64,000 nucleotides of DNA from Salinibaculum sp. SYNS191 (GCF_037338445.1 NZ_CP147838.1:434001-498000); one strand, 5' to 3'. Positions 1-9,260 are shown, counted from the first letter of the stretch. The notes: generated by a model not told the origin, from the letters alone. Numbers and translations are program-made.

Positions 1-69
1 GCGTCGGGCGTGGCCGAGACCGGACCCGACCCGGCTGGCAGCGGGGAGTCCCCCGACGACGTCGAGTGA
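1..69 (+). CDS. C-terminal end of an unidentified protein (partial)
   Basis: An open frame runs from the first base of the window to a TGA at 67-69. It encodes an acidic, Gly/Pro/Asp-rich 22-residue tail of the kind that ends many haloarchaeal proteins. Too little is present to name the gene. The rhomboid gene on the same strand begins 51 bases later with its own TATA-like sequence, so the two are probably transcribed separately. Confidence 0.4.
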   Translation, partial: ASGVAETGPDPAGSGESPDDVE

Positions 70-120
70 GCCGTCGCCGGCAGCGGTAAACATAATCCAC
101 TCCGGTGAGAAGGGGGCGCT

Positions 121-1761
121 GTGCAGCTTCCGCTGGATGAATCGCTGCTGGAGGCGCTGAGTCTGTGGGCTCTGGCCGCCGGTCTCGCCTACGCAGCGTA
201 CGTCCTCGTGCGAGCGGGCGGCCTCCGGCCGCTCACCGACAGACTCCGTCGCCGGTTCGTTCTCGGCGTCCCGTGGGGCACGCTCATCGTGGTACTGGGC
301 GTCCTCGGGGTGTACTTCCTGCTCCAGGGCGGCGGCCAGCGCGGCGGCCCCGTGGTCGTCGCCTTCCGCTCGTGGTCTTTCTCGTACCCGTTCGGCCTGG
401 TCCTGGCCCCCTTCTCGCACGCCAACGAGGGACACATCACCGGGAACCTCCTCTCGACGCTGGCGTTCGCACCCGTCGCAGAGTACGCCTGGAGTCACTA
501 CGCGACCGAACGAGGTAGCCACTCGTTCGGCTCCTGGCGGACGAACCCGTTCGCCCGCATCGCAGCCTTCGTCGTCGGCGTCTTCGTCGTCGGCGTCATC
601 ACGAGCGTGTTCATTCCCGGGGCGCTCATCGGATTCTCCGGCGTCGTCTTCGCCTTCGGCGGGTTCGCTCTGGTGACGAAGCCGGTGCTCGCGGTGTTCG
701 CGCTCCTCGGCGAGCGCGTGGTCAGACTGGCCTGGCGGGCCCTGGAGAGCCCCGTCGTCGTCACGGAGGGACGCCAGCAGTTCGTCACGCCGTTCTGGGC
801 CGACATCGCCGTGCAGGGCCACGCGATGGGGCTGCTCATCGGCATCCTGCTGGGCATCTACGTGGTCCGCCGGCGCGAAGCCTGGCCCAGCCTCCGGTGG
901 GTCTGGTTCGCCGCGCTCGTGTTCACCGCCACGAAGTCGCTCTATGCCCTGTACTGGTACCTCGCGAGCACCCGCTACGTCCTCTTCCAGGCGGCCGGTG
1001 TGGCCGCAATCGTCGTCCTGGCGACGGTGGTCGCCGTCGCGCTCGCCCGGTCGGACCGCACGCTCGTCCCCCGCATCGACCTCCAGCGCAGGGAGGCTGC
1101 CGCGGGGGTGTTGCTGTGTATCGTGCTCGGGCTCGCGCTCGTCTCGGTCCCCTACAACGCCATCTCGGTGTCGTCCGGGCCGGAGGCCGACACCGGGGTC
1201 GAGGTCCGCGACTTCACCGTCACCTACGTGGAGGACGTGCCCGACAGGTACATCTCCGCCGTCGAGATTCCGGTGCTCCGGGACTCGTTGCAGGTGAACA
1301 CCAGCGGCGTCGTCGTCACGAGCGAGGACCGGGACGCGTGGGAGGCCGTCGTCCCGGCCGGCCGTCTGGCGGTGCGGGGGTACGCCATCGTCCCACTGGG
1401 CGGCGTCGGCTGGCGCGAGACGGTCGTGGTGAACCGCTCTAGCTGGAACGTCCTGGGCGGCGGGAGCACCTACAAGGTGTTCGTCCGCAAAGAGGGCGAT
1501 CCGCCAAAACAGGTGTTCACGTCGGAGCCGGCCAACGTCTCGGCGGTCATCTCGAACCGGACAATCCAGATACGGCCGGTCGACCCCGGGTTCGAGGTCG
1601 CTGTCCGGCGAAACGGGACGCTGCTGGCGACAGCCCCGATTCCGTCCGCGGGGAGCAACGCGTCGCTGGCGGGACTGCGGTTCAACAGGACGGACGACAC
1701 GTTGCGCGCGCTCGACAATGGAACGCGCATCGATATCGCCCGGCGCGGACAGGGCTCGTGA
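121..1761 (+). CDS. Rhomboid family intramembrane serine protease with long C-terminal domain
   Basis: Predicted membrane protease that cleaves transmembrane segments of other proteins. The protein is 546 residues. About six or seven hydrophobic segments fill residues 1-350. The rhomboid signature is visible: a histidine/asparagine-rich segment HANEGHITGN near residues 100-110, the nucleophile motif GFSG with Ser173, and the partner histidine His234 in QGHAMG. After a last hydrophobic segment near 327-350, about 190 residues follow that are rich in beta-forming residues and N-x-S/T sites, so this part probably lies outside the cell. The GTG start is supported by a TAAACATAAT box at 87-96, about 29 bases upstream, as expected for a leaderless transcript. 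The stop abuts the stop of the convergent methyltransferase gene. The C-terminal domain is unusual and its role is unknown. Confidence 0.9.
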   Translation: MQLPLDESLLEALSLWALAAGLAYAAYVLVRAGGLRPLTDRLRRRFVLGVPWGTLIVVLGVLGVYFLLQGGGQRGGPVVVAFRSWSFSYPFGLVLAPFSHANEGHITGNLLSTLAFAPVAEYAWSHYATERGSHSFGSWRTNPFARIAAFVVGVFVVGVITSVFIPGALIGFSGVVFAFGGFALVTKPVLAVFALLGERVVRLAWRALESPVVVTEGRQQFVTPFWADIAVQGHAMGLLIGILLGIYVVRRREAWPSLRWVWFAALVFTATKSLYALYWYLASTRYVLFQAAGVAAIVVLATVVAVALARSDRTLVPRIDLQRREAAAGVLLCIVLGLALVSVPYNAISVSSGPEADTGVEVRDFTVTYVEDVPDRYISAVEIPVLRDSLQVNTSGVVVTSEDRDAWEAVVPAGRLAVRGYAIVPLGGVGWRETVVVNRSSWNVLGGGSTYKVFVRKEGDPPKQVFTSEPANVSAVISNRTIQIRPVDPGFEVAVRRNGTLLATAPIPSAGSNASLAGLRFNRTDDTLRALDNGTRIDIARRGQGS

Positions 1762-2382
1762 CTACCACTCGATGCGGAACACTTCCACGTCGATCTCCTC
1801 CCGGTCGCTGTCGTGGTGGTCGAACGCGCGCGGGAGTTCGAACTCCGCGGCGAATGCGTGGGTGACCTCGCCGCCCTCGTCGGCGGCGAAAGATTCCACG
1901 AAGTCGACGCTGTCGGCGTTGTGGATGGAGTAGGAGACGTCGGCGATATCCGCCGTCGTCGAGAGGAATGCGCGGTCGGCGTGTTCGTTGCCGGTCTGCG
2001 CGCCGAAGGGCGGGTTCATGATGACCGTCGTCGGCCCCGACGGACACAGCGGCGCGGCGGTGGCGTCGCCGCGGACCCACGCGACCGAACTGCTGGTCGC
2101 CACCCGGCGCTCGTTCTCCCGGGCGGTCGACAGGGGCGCGGGGTCGATGTCGAGGCCCACGACGGTCTCGGGACCGCGCAGCGCGGCCGCGAGCGCCAGC
2201 ATCCCGGTGCCACAGCCGAGGTCGACGACAGTACGACCCTCGATGTCGCCCTGGAGGTCGGCCGTGTGAACGAGGTGTGCGGCCAGTTCCGGCGGCGTCC
2301 GGTACTGTTCCAGGTCCACCCGCGGGTCGTCGAACCCGGCCACCACGCCGAGTTGCTGTGTCAGCGCGCTCTTCGTTGCCAT
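1762..2382 (-). CDS. METTL5-type RNA N6-adenine methyltransferase
   Basis: A 206-residue class I SAM-dependent methyltransferase. Motif I is DLGCGTG at residues 54-60, followed by the acidic GLDID strand end near 76-80. The catalytic motif NPPFGAQ at 123-129 is the NPPF signature of amino-group methyltransferases of the METTL5/HemK type. By family it probably modifies an adenine in small-subunit rRNA; the exact target is inferred, not shown. The length is typical for archaeal members. It is transcribed toward the rhomboid gene and its stop codon touches that gene's stop. Confidence 0.85.
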   Translation of the reverse strand: MATKSALTQQLGVVAGFDDPRVDLEQYRTPPELAAHLVHTADLQGDIEGRTVVDLGCGTGMLALAAALRGPETVVGLDIDPAPLSTARENERRVATSSSVAWVRGDATAAPLCPSGPTTVIMNPPFGAQTGNEHADRAFLSTTADIADVSYSIHNADSVDFVESFAADEGGEVTHAFAAEFELPRAFDHHDSDREEIDVEVFRIEW

Positions 2383-2445
2383 CGAGAGTCAATACCTCCA
2401 CGTAATACAAAAATCTTGGTGCATGAACGAGAGTAATTCACGTCG

Positions 2446-2994
2446 TCACGCCCGCGCGAGCGTCGCGAACGTCTCCGAGCGCTCCGCGGCGAACTCGACG
2501 GTGAACCCGGCGTCCCCGAGGAGGTCCCGGGCACGCGATGCGTCGAACCGTTCGCTCCGCGGCGGGCCGGACTCGCCGTTGCCCTCGGCCGACCAGTCCA
2601 CGACGACGAGGGGAGCGCCCGGCGCGAGGACGCGGTGCAACTCCGCCAGCGACGCCGGGGTCGTCGACTCGTGGAACGTCATCGTCGAGAAGGCACCGTC
2701 GGCGGTATCCGCCGTGAGCGGGAGCGCCTCGGCCTCGGCAGTCACCGGGACGACGTTGGGTTCCATGCCGTTCTTGCGGTGGAACTCGTGCATCTCCTGC
2801 TGGACGTCCAGCGCGAGCACGCTGTCGACGAACGGCGCGATTTCGCCGGTGTAGAAGCCCGTCCCGCTGCCGAGGTCCAGAATCCGTCCGTCGCGGGGCA
2901 GGTGCTGGAGCAGTTCCTCCCGCGAGCAAAAGCGAAAGCGCGAGACGTCGTCCAGGCGCTCGGCCTGGCTCGCGTCGAATGTGTGAAAGCCCAT
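2446..2994 (-). CDS. Class I SAM-dependent methyltransferase
   Basis: A 182-residue protein with methyltransferase motif I LDLGSGTGFYTG at residues 39-50 and a later LHRVLAPGAPLVVVDW segment typical of the methyltransferase-11 fold. The substrate cannot be told from sequence. I start it at the ATG at 2994 (MGFHTF) because that codon lies directly after the dph2 stop at 2996-2998. A longer reading exists but would overlap dph2 by 41 bases. The gene is probably the second gene of a dph2 transcript, so a link to translation-factor or RNA modification is possible but only positional. Confidence 0.8.
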   Translation of the reverse strand: MGFHTFDASQAERLDDVSRFRFCSREELLQHLPRDGRILDLGSGTGFYTGEIAPFVDSVLALDVQQEMHEFHRKNGMEPNVVPVTAEAEALPLTADTADGAFSTMTFHESTTPASLAELHRVLAPGAPLVVVDWSAEGNGESGPPRSERFDASRARDLLGDAGFTVEFAAERSETFATLARA

Positions 2995-2995
2995 C

Positions 2996-4051
2996 TTACC
3001 AGGTCCCGTGGAAGGTGTCGAACTCCAGTTCGTCAAGCGGTTTCTCGCCGATGGCGATCTCGTACTCGCCGGGCGTGAGCATCGGCTTCTTGAACTGCGG
3101 GCCGTCGTCGGTCGTGATGCGCGGACAGCCAGTGTTCACGTAGGCGTCCATCCCGAAGTTCGTCAGCCGGTCCGGCGTCACCTCGTCCATCGTGATGAGG
3201 TAGGCGTCGTCGTTGTTCTGGACGATTTCCTGGGCCTGCTCCCAGCGGCCCTGGCCGATTTTGGTGCAGAAGATGACGCCCCAGGTGTCGGCGTCCATCG
3301 CCTTGTGGACCGAGGCGTAGCGCTGTTTCATGAACTTCTCGTTGTCGGCTATCTTCACGACGTTGTTGACGGGGTCGCCGATGACCACCTTCTTCTCGGG
3401 GTGTTCCATCGCGAGGCCGAGCGGGTGGAACTTGCCGCCGCCGACGTACAGCACCTGGTCGGCGTCGACCTCCGCGGACGCATAGTTGCAGCCGAGCACC
3501 TGTCCCTCGTGGGTGAGGCGGTCGTCGCCGCGGCGGGTGTGGACCGTGTAGCCGCGGTCTTCGAGGAACGTCCGCATCTCGTCGAACTTGTTCATGTGCT
3601 GGGCGGTGGTGACGAGGCCGACGTCCGGGTCCTCCTCGGGCGGGGCCAGCTCCTCGTCGAGACACCGCTCCATGATGGGGAACACCTCGACGTTCGAGAA
3701 GAGCGGGACGTAGATGATGCTGTCCGACTCCTTCATCGGCGAGTGGCCGAAGTGGACGAAGACGTCGGTCCGGCGCATCAGGTAGGTGTCGAGGTCGCAG
3801 GCACCGTAGCAGGGCTGTCCGGATATCATCACGGCCACGTCGTCGGGGAGCAGTTCGCGGAGGTCGTCGGCGACGCCGGGACCGCGCCGTTTCAACCCTT
3901 CGGGGAACTGGAGGCCGACCGTGTCGGCGTCCCGTTCGGAGACGGCGTCGGCGATGCGGTCGAGTTCGTAATCCCACTCCCGGTCGTGTTTGAGGGCCAT
4001 CCCCGTGTTCCGGAGGTCGCCCTCGGGCCCGTTCGTGGTGTCCTGACTCAT
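2996..4051 (-). CDS. dph2: Diphthamide synthesis enzyme Dph2
   Basis: Catalyses the first step of diphthamide formation on a histidine of elongation factor 2, transferring the 3-amino-3-carboxypropyl group of SAM with a [4Fe-4S] cluster and a non-classical radical mechanism. The 351-residue length fits archaeal Dph2. Candidate cluster ligands are Cys85 (in PCYGACD), Cys188 (GCNY) and Cys309 (NTGCPR), each in a different third of the protein as the family requires; the spacing of about 103 and 121 residues matches the known pattern. Asp/Glu-rich surface as usual for halophiles. It overlaps nothing upstream and is followed at once by a methyltransferase gene on the same strand. Confidence 0.95.
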   Translation of the reverse strand: MSQDTTNGPEGDLRNTGMALKHDREWDYELDRIADAVSERDADTVGLQFPEGLKRRGPGVADDLRELLPDDVAVMISGQPCYGACDLDTYLMRRTDVFVHFGHSPMKESDSIIYVPLFSNVEVFPIMERCLDEELAPPEEDPDVGLVTTAQHMNKFDEMRTFLEDRGYTVHTRRGDDRLTHEGQVLGCNYASAEVDADQVLYVGGGKFHPLGLAMEHPEKKVVIGDPVNNVVKIADNEKFMKQRYASVHKAMDADTWGVIFCTKIGQGRWEQAQEIVQNNDDAYLITMDEVTPDRLTNFGMDAYVNTGCPRITTDDGPQFKKPMLTPGEYEIAIGEKPLDELEFDTFHGTW

Positions 4052-4180
4052 TGCCCCTTCGTACCGTCTCGGAGCGTATAACGACGGCGTTTCGTGCTAT
4101 CCGGGTGGCGAGTTGCGGCGGACGCACGGCCCCTCACGGCATCGGAGAGCCTTTAGGCGACCACTCCCTATCCGGTGGCA

Positions 4181-4573
4181 ATGAGCATCGAGACCGATAC
4201 GGCAGACACCGAGGAGACCATCGAGGACGCGGCCCGCGAACTCGGCGAGGCGATCGCCGAGATGCCGGTCTACCAGGAGTTCCAGGAGGCGAAGGCGGCC
4301 GTCGAGGCAGACGAGGAGGCCCAGGAGCAGATTCGCGAGTTCGAACAGATCCGCGAGGAGTACATGATGGCCCGCCAGACCGGCCAGGCCGAACAGGAGG
4401 ACCTGCGGACGCTCCAGCAGGCCCAGGAGGAACTCCACGACATCCCCGTCATGCGCGAGTTCCTGCAGGCACAGAACGACCTGGAACTGCGCCTCCAGGC
4501 GCTCAACGAGCACATCAGCGAACCGCTGGCGGTCGACTTCGGCGAGAAGGCCGGCGGCTGCTGCCAGGACTGA
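4181..4573 (+). CDS. YlbF/YmcA family protein
   Basis: A 130-residue, almost wholly alpha-helical, highly acidic protein of the YlbF/YmcA family. In bacteria such proteins act in RNA maturation and competence/biofilm control; the archaeal role is not established. Two similar helical halves are visible, each with an MPVYQEF or IPVMREF turn before a long helix. It ends GGCCQD, a cysteine pair that might bind metal or form a disulfide. I prefer the ATG at 4181 over a GTG at 4175 because a CTTTAG box near 4151-4156 lies about 27 bases upstream, which suits a leaderless mRNA. Confidence 0.8.
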   Translation: MSIETDTADTEETIEDAARELGEAIAEMPVYQEFQEAKAAVEADEEAQEQIREFEQIREEYMMARQTGQAEQEDLRTLQQAQEELHDIPVMREFLQAQNDLELRLQALNEHISEPLAVDFGEKAGGCCQD

Positions 4574-4659
4574 GAGGGGCGGCGGGCAGACGACGCCCCG
4601 GCGTTCGTCTCCACTGAGGGATACACAGATTTTAGACGCCGACAGGCGGAGAGGGTACC

Positions 4660-5493
4660 ATGGAGACTGTCCACAGCGACTGGGGCGACTGGCTCCCCCG
4701 GGCCGTCGCCGACGCCGACCCCGACGGGCTGGCGCTCTGGTATCTCGGCTGCAACGGCTTCGTGCTGAAAAGTTCTAGCGGGACCACGCTGTTCATCGAC
4801 CCGTATCTCGGAACAGGGGACCCGCCCCGGACCGTGCGGATGATTCCGGTGCCGTTCGACCCCGCGGACGTCGAGGAAGCCGACGCCGTCCTCGCGACAC
4901 ACGAACACACCGACCACGTCCACGGCCCTTCGGCGGGGCCGATTCTGGCGGCACACGACGCGAGCTTCTACGGACCGGACGCCAGCATCGACGTGGTCCG
5001 TGAGGAGGGATGGCTCGACGAGTGGGACGTCGAACCGGGGCAACTCGAACGCGTCAGCGAGGACGACGCGATGCGCATCGGCGACCTGACCGTCCGCGTC
5101 GAACCGGCCAACGACCCCGACGCGGCCCACCCCGTCTCCTACGTCGTCGAGCACCAGTCGGGGACGTTCTTCCACGGGGGCGACGCCCGACCGGGTGCGT
5201 TCGAAGATATCGGCGAGCAGTACGACGTCGACCTGGGCGTGCTGGCCTTCGGCAGCGTCGGGATGATTCCCGACAAGGAGACCCGGGAGCCAAAGCGGAC
5301 GAAGTGGTACAACGACGAGAACATGCTGGTCGAAGCGGCCCAGGAGGTCGGGATGGACACGCTCGTCCCGACCCACTGGGACATGTGGAAGGGGCTGACC
5401 GCCGACCCGACGGCGCTCGTCGACCACGTCCGGAGTTTCGACCACCCATCGAATCTGAAAATCGTGGAAATCGGCGACCGCCTCGACGTCTGA
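4660..5493 (+). CDS. Metallo-beta-lactamase fold hydrolase (UlaG-like)
   Basis: A 277-residue MBL-fold metal-dependent hydrolase. The zinc motif HEHTDH is at residues 81-86 with a further histidine at 89. Later ligands are likely the histidine of the FFHGGDARPG segment and the histidine of PTHWDMW. The arrangement and the start WYLGCNGFVLKSS resemble UlaG/L-ascorbate-6-phosphate-lactonase-like proteins, but the substrate is unknown. A TTTTAGA box at about 4630 lies 28 bases upstream of the ATG. It is monocistronic as far as the spacing shows. Confidence 0.85.
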   Translation: METVHSDWGDWLPRAVADADPDGLALWYLGCNGFVLKSSSGTTLFIDPYLGTGDPPRTVRMIPVPFDPADVEEADAVLATHEHTDHVHGPSAGPILAAHDASFYGPDASIDVVREEGWLDEWDVEPGQLERVSEDDAMRIGDLTVRVEPANDPDAAHPVSYVVEHQSGTFFHGGDARPGAFEDIGEQYDVDLGVLAFGSVGMIPDKETREPKRTKWYNDENMLVEAAQEVGMDTLVPTHWDMWKGLTADPTALVDHVRSFDHPSNLKIVEIGDRLDV

Positions 5494-5577
5494 CCGCCGG
5501 AGGGCCCCGCTACGCCCGATTATTCACTTTGAGAAACAGTAAGTAGCTTTAATACAGTACAAGCAGGCACATGAACC

Positions 5578-6744
5578 ATGAGTGATTCGCAAGCATATGA
5601 AGAGGTGGCCGTCTCTTCGGACGGGATAAGCGTCGTCAAACGCTTCGAGGAGGACGAGTTCCCCGTTCCGGCCATCGCGTTCGAGTTCGCGTCCGAGCGC
5701 GACGACGATGTACTGGTGCGTCTGACCGACGCGGTTCCGGAGGGCGTCGAGGTCGAGGACCTGGGATTCCACCCGGAGTACGGCAGCGAGCACTGGACGA
5801 TAGACGAGGACCACATCACCTTCGAGCGCGCCATCTCGGCGGGCGCGGAGTACACGACGGTCTACGGCATCCGGGCGACGGGAACCGACGACGTCGAGCA
5901 GTTCCTGAGCGAGCCGACCATCGAGGAGGTCGACCCGCCGTCCGCCGGGAGCGACGCCGGCCAGGGAGCCGACGGCATCATCTCCGAGAGCGACGACGAC
6001 GTGGTTCGCGACGTCATCTCCGGGGAGGGAGAGGTTCCCGGACTCGAAGACGAGGACGACGAGACGCCCCAGGACGAGGACATCGACACGCTCGACCTCA
6101 AGGACCCCAACGCGACGGACGGCGCGAGCGCACCCACCGGAGACAGCAGCGACGGTGACGCCAGCGACGAGGACGGCAGCGACGAGGACGGCAGCGATGG
6201 GGACGCCAGCGACGTCGCCGTCGAGGGGTCGGTCGTCGCCGCGATGGCGAACGAAATCCGGGAGAACGAGGTTTCGGTCGAGGACATGGAACTGCTCGTC
6301 AAGGCGGTCGAGGAACTGTCCGACGACGACGAGGAGCCAGACGGCGTCAACGAGGCCCGCATCGAGCGCATCCAGGGGGACATCGCGGACCTCCGGGCCT
6401 ACACCGACGCGCTGGAGGAGTTCCTCGACGAGAACGGCACCGGCGAGCAACTCATCTCCGGGTTCGAGGAGCAACTGGAGGAGTTCAGTTCGGACCTCGA
6501 AGCGATGCAGTCGGAGGTCGACTCGACGGCGGAGACCGTCGAATCCGTCGAGGGCGAGATGGACGACCTCCAGGCGGAGATGGAGTCGGTCAGCCAGACC
6601 GTCGAGGACCTGGAGACCACCGTGGAAGACCTGGAGGAGCAGGTCACGGAGGGCGACCTGATGGAGCGCATCGAGGACATCGAGGAGAACCTGGGCGACC
6701 TGCAGGACTGGCAGGACCAGATTCGGTCGACCTTCGGCGGCTAG
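5578..6744 (+). CDS. Acidic coiled-coil protein of unknown function
   Basis: A 388-residue protein I do not recognise as a named family. Residues 1-110 look like a small globular beta-rich domain containing the paired aromatic segments GFHPEYGSEHW and FERAISAGAEYTTVYG. Residues 115-215 are a disordered, Asp/Ser/Glu-rich linker with a short repeat of the type DEDGSDGD. Residues 235-385 form a long heptad-patterned coiled coil rich in leucine, valine and glutamate. There is no signal peptide or membrane segment, so it is probably cytoplasmic and self-associating. A CTTTAATA box near 5547 sits 28 bases before the ATG. Confidence 0.75.
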   Translation: MSDSQAYEEVAVSSDGISVVKRFEEDEFPVPAIAFEFASERDDDVLVRLTDAVPEGVEVEDLGFHPEYGSEHWTIDEDHITFERAISAGAEYTTVYGIRATGTDDVEQFLSEPTIEEVDPPSAGSDAGQGADGIISESDDDVVRDVISGEGEVPGLEDEDDETPQDEDIDTLDLKDPNATDGASAPTGDSSDGDASDEDGSDEDGSDGDASDVAVEGSVVAAMANEIRENEVSVEDMELLVKAVEELSDDDEEPDGVNEARIERIQGDIADLRAYTDALEEFLDENGTGEQLISGFEEQLEEFSSDLEAMQSEVDSTAETVESVEGEMDDLQAEMESVSQTVEDLETTVEDLEEQVTEGDLMERIEDIEENLGDLQDWQDQIRSTFGG

Positions 6745-6809
6745 TCAGGCGGTCGCACCCGCGTCGAAAACCGGTCCTGTTTTGTCCGCGGCTGTATTCG
6801 ATGCGCCCA

Positions 6810-7697
6810 ATGAGTACTGTACGGGTGGCTGTGCCCCGGAAGGGCCGTCCGCTTGAGGGTGTCCTCGAACGGCTGGCGCGGCTCGCCGGCGCCGAGGAGA
6901 CGGCCGACGACATCATCTCGACGCTCCGGTTCGAGAAGTCCATCACCAAGGACCGGAGCGAAGCCGACCGGGACGTCTACGAGCGGCTGGCGGCCTACAG
7001 CGACCTCACGGACCGGACCGCGCCGGAGTACACCCTGTTTCGCGACGACCGCGACGGGATGCCCCGCCGCATCGTCTTCGACAGCGTGACCATCCCGACC
7101 GGTGACGTGGACGTCCAGCTGGTCGGCCGGGAGGAGCCCTTTCGCGCCCTGCGAACCCACGAGTTCGCGCTGGGATTCGACAGCGCCGACCTGGTCCTCG
7201 AAGAGGTCGTCCAGCTGCGCGACGAGGCAATCGCCGGACTGGACGAGATAAACGACCGCATCGACCCGCTGGACACCGACGTCCGCGTCGTCTCGGGACT
7301 CGGCGATACGGTCCACCACACCCTCCTCGCCACGCCGGCGGTGCTGGCGGGGGACGGCGACCTCGACCGGGCGTTCGTCCGCGACTACGAGGGGCCGCTG
7401 TGTATCTCGCCGCGCTACGAGCGACTCGTCGAGGCGGTTCTCGGAACGGGGACCCTCGACGGCATCGAGTTCACCTACCCCGAGGAGGGCGTCGAGGAGG
7501 AGACCGCCATCGCCGAGACCGGCATCGGCGTCTACCTGACTGTGACGGGGTCGACCGCCCGCGACAACGGCCTCGTCCTGGGTGAGAAGCTGTTTCCGAG
7601 CGAGACCGTGCTGCTCGCGAACGAATCCGAGGTCGACGCGGCGGCCGCCCACGTTCGGGACCTGCTCGCCGGGCAGGTCGACGCCCCGGTCCAGTGA
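6810..7697 (+). CDS. Divergent HisG-like (ATP phosphoribosyltransferase fold) protein
   Basis: A 295-residue protein whose ends resemble HisG, the first enzyme of histidine synthesis. The start VRVAVPRKGRP parallels the HisG RIAVPxKGRL strand, and VTGSTARDNGL near residues 243-253 parallels the PRPP-binding TGxTLxxNGL loop, followed by a SETVLLAN segment like the HisG LIAN strand. The middle is divergent, so I infer a two-domain periplasmic-binding-like fold and not proven catalysis. I chose the ATG at 6810; another ATG lies at 6801. No other his gene is nearby. It could instead be a substrate-binding or regulatory derivative. Confidence 0.5.
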   Translation: MSTVRVAVPRKGRPLEGVLERLARLAGAEETADDIISTLRFEKSITKDRSEADRDVYERLAAYSDLTDRTAPEYTLFRDDRDGMPRRIVFDSVTIPTGDVDVQLVGREEPFRALRTHEFALGFDSADLVLEEVVQLRDEAIAGLDEINDRIDPLDTDVRVVSGLGDTVHHTLLATPAVLAGDGDLDRAFVRDYEGPLCISPRYERLVEAVLGTGTLDGIEFTYPEEGVEEETAIAETGIGVYLTVTGSTARDNGLVLGEKLFPSETVLLANESEVDAAAAHVRDLLAGQVDAPVQ

Positions 7698-7747
7698 ATC
7701 CCCTCCCAAGGGGAAGATTTTAGCCCGAATCGGCCGATGCACCTGTC

Positions 7748-8758
7748 GTGACTGGACAGCGACGTGTACTCCTGGGTGCGGGACTGATTATCGCACTCGT
7801 CGGAGCCTTCGTCCTCTCGCAGGTGCTGGCAACGGTCGTCGTCGCTGTCGCCGCGAGCTACATGCTGGTGCCGGTCCACCGCTGGGTCGTCGGTCGCGGC
7901 ATTCCCGGGTACTGGAGTGCCATCGCCACGACAATGCTCGGCGTCCTCGTCAGCCTCCTGCTCCTGATTCCCTTCGTTTTCGTGCTCTACCTCCGGCGGC
8001 AGGCGGTCATCGACGTCCTCACCTCTCTCGACGGTTCCTACCCGATTATGGTTGCCGGGGAGCGGTACGTCCTCGACCTGACGCCGCTACAGGAGGCGAT
8101 TACGCCGAACATCTCCCGGCTGGCGGTCTTCCTGGGTCGGGAACTCTCGGTACTCGCCGCGAAGTTCATCGTCTACGCCTTCGTCGTGTTCGCGCTGCTG
8201 TACTACCACAACCGGCTGCGATCGCTCGTCTTCGGTCCGGTCCCGCCGAGTTACCACGGTCTCATCGAGACGGTGCACCGGCGCATCCGTGAGGTCCTGT
8301 TCGGCCACTACGTCCTCGTGCTCATCGGGGGCGTGACGACGTACCTCGCCGGGCTGGCGGTCTTCGTCGGGCTGGACTACTCGGTCCCGTACGCCCTCGC
8401 GCTGGCAGGAGCCGTCCTGTGGGTGTTGCCGTTCATCTCCGCCGCGCCGCTCGTCTTCGCGCTCGCTGTCTTCCACGTACTGGCCGGTCAGACGATGATG
8501 GCCCTGTCGGTCACCGTCCTCGGCGGCCTCTTCATCGTCGCACTGCCGACGTTCACGGTGAACCTCGCCCGCGCGCGCTTCGACGACCCGAAGCGACTGT
8601 CACAGACGCTGTACTTCGTCGGGTTCGTCGGCGGCGGTCTGACCGTCGGTCTCGTCGGGTTCATCGCGGGCCCCCTCGCGCTGACGATTCTGAGTACGCT
8701 GTTTGCGAACCTCGACCAGGGCGGGGCCAGCGAGTCGCTGTCCGACGAGACTGCGTGA
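7748..8758 (+). CDS. AI-2E family transporter (PF01594-type membrane protein)
   Basis: A 336-residue integral membrane protein with about seven or eight hydrophobic segments. It opens with a helix pair (LGAGLIIALVGAFVLSQVLATVVVAV) and has the long amphipathic middle region (about residues 90-135) and the later ALAGAVLWVLPFISAAPL segment typical of the AI-2E transporter family. Family members export small molecules or exchange sodium and protons; the substrate here is unknown. The GTG start has an ATTTTAG box about 28 bases upstream. It is the last clearly core gene before the accessory island. Confidence 0.85.
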   Translation: MTGQRRVLLGAGLIIALVGAFVLSQVLATVVVAVAASYMLVPVHRWVVGRGIPGYWSAIATTMLGVLVSLLLLIPFVFVLYLRRQAVIDVLTSLDGSYPIMVAGERYVLDLTPLQEAITPNISRLAVFLGRELSVLAAKFIVYAFVVFALLYYHNRLRSLVFGPVPPSYHGLIETVHRRIREVLFGHYVLVLIGGVTTYLAGLAVFVGLDYSVPYALALAGAVLWVLPFISAAPLVFALAVFHVLAGQTMMALSVTVLGGLFIVALPTFTVNLARARFDDPKRLSQTLYFVGFVGGGLTVGLVGFIAGPLALTILSTLFANLDQGGASESLSDETA

Positions 8759-8797
8759 CTCGACGATTCCCCAGTAGGGTGTCGCCGGCAGATTTCG

Positions 8798-9260
8798 TCA
8801 GTGTTGCATCTCTACGAGCGGTCGCATGTCCTGTTGGTCCAGTTCCCATTCGAGGTACTGTCTGACCGCCTCTCGCAGTGGGCGATGTTCGATATCGAGG
8901 TCCCGCCTGGCCTTCGAATTGTCCACGAGCACGTCCCCGGTGTCGAAGAAGTAGAGTAACTCGCTCTCGAAGCCTGCGGGTGGTCTGGTGAAGGTTTCGA
9001 CGCCCGATATCGCGTGGCCGAGCCACCTGAACACGCTCCCCGGGACCGACCGCGGTGCCTCGATGCCCGTGAGTTCCTCGGCGATGTCGAAGGCCTCGTC
9101 CAACCTGCGCGGTTCGCTCGCGATGAGGTACTCCTCACCGGGCTCGCCCTTCCGCATCGCCCGGTAGATGTTCCGGGCCGTGTCCTCGACGTAATCCATG
9201 GACAGGACGAAATCCCTCGGCAGAATCGGCAGGTCGTCGTTCAGGTAATCCGTGAACGCT
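8798..9260 (-). pseudogene. Truncated NAD-dependent epimerase/dehydratase (C-terminal remnant)
   Basis: The frame encodes about 150 residues that match the C-terminal third of an extended short-chain NAD-dependent epimerase/dehydratase: a VEDTARNIYRAM segment (the usual V-D-D-V-A-R helix), an EEYLIASEP strand and a terminal helix LREAVRQYLEWE. The Rossmann nucleotide-binding half and the YxxxK active site are missing. Going upstream, the frame meets a TGA near 9258, where base composition falls sharply toward AT. The simplest reading is that arrival of the adjacent mobile DNA, or a deletion with it, removed the first two thirds. A start at ATG 9199 is formally open but would not give a working enzyme. 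Confidence 0.75.

Noticed and set aside
3008..4081. 357-codon open frame on the plus strand
   Set aside because: It is the antisense of dph2, whose protein has clear family motifs. Long antisense frames are expected in high-GC DNA.
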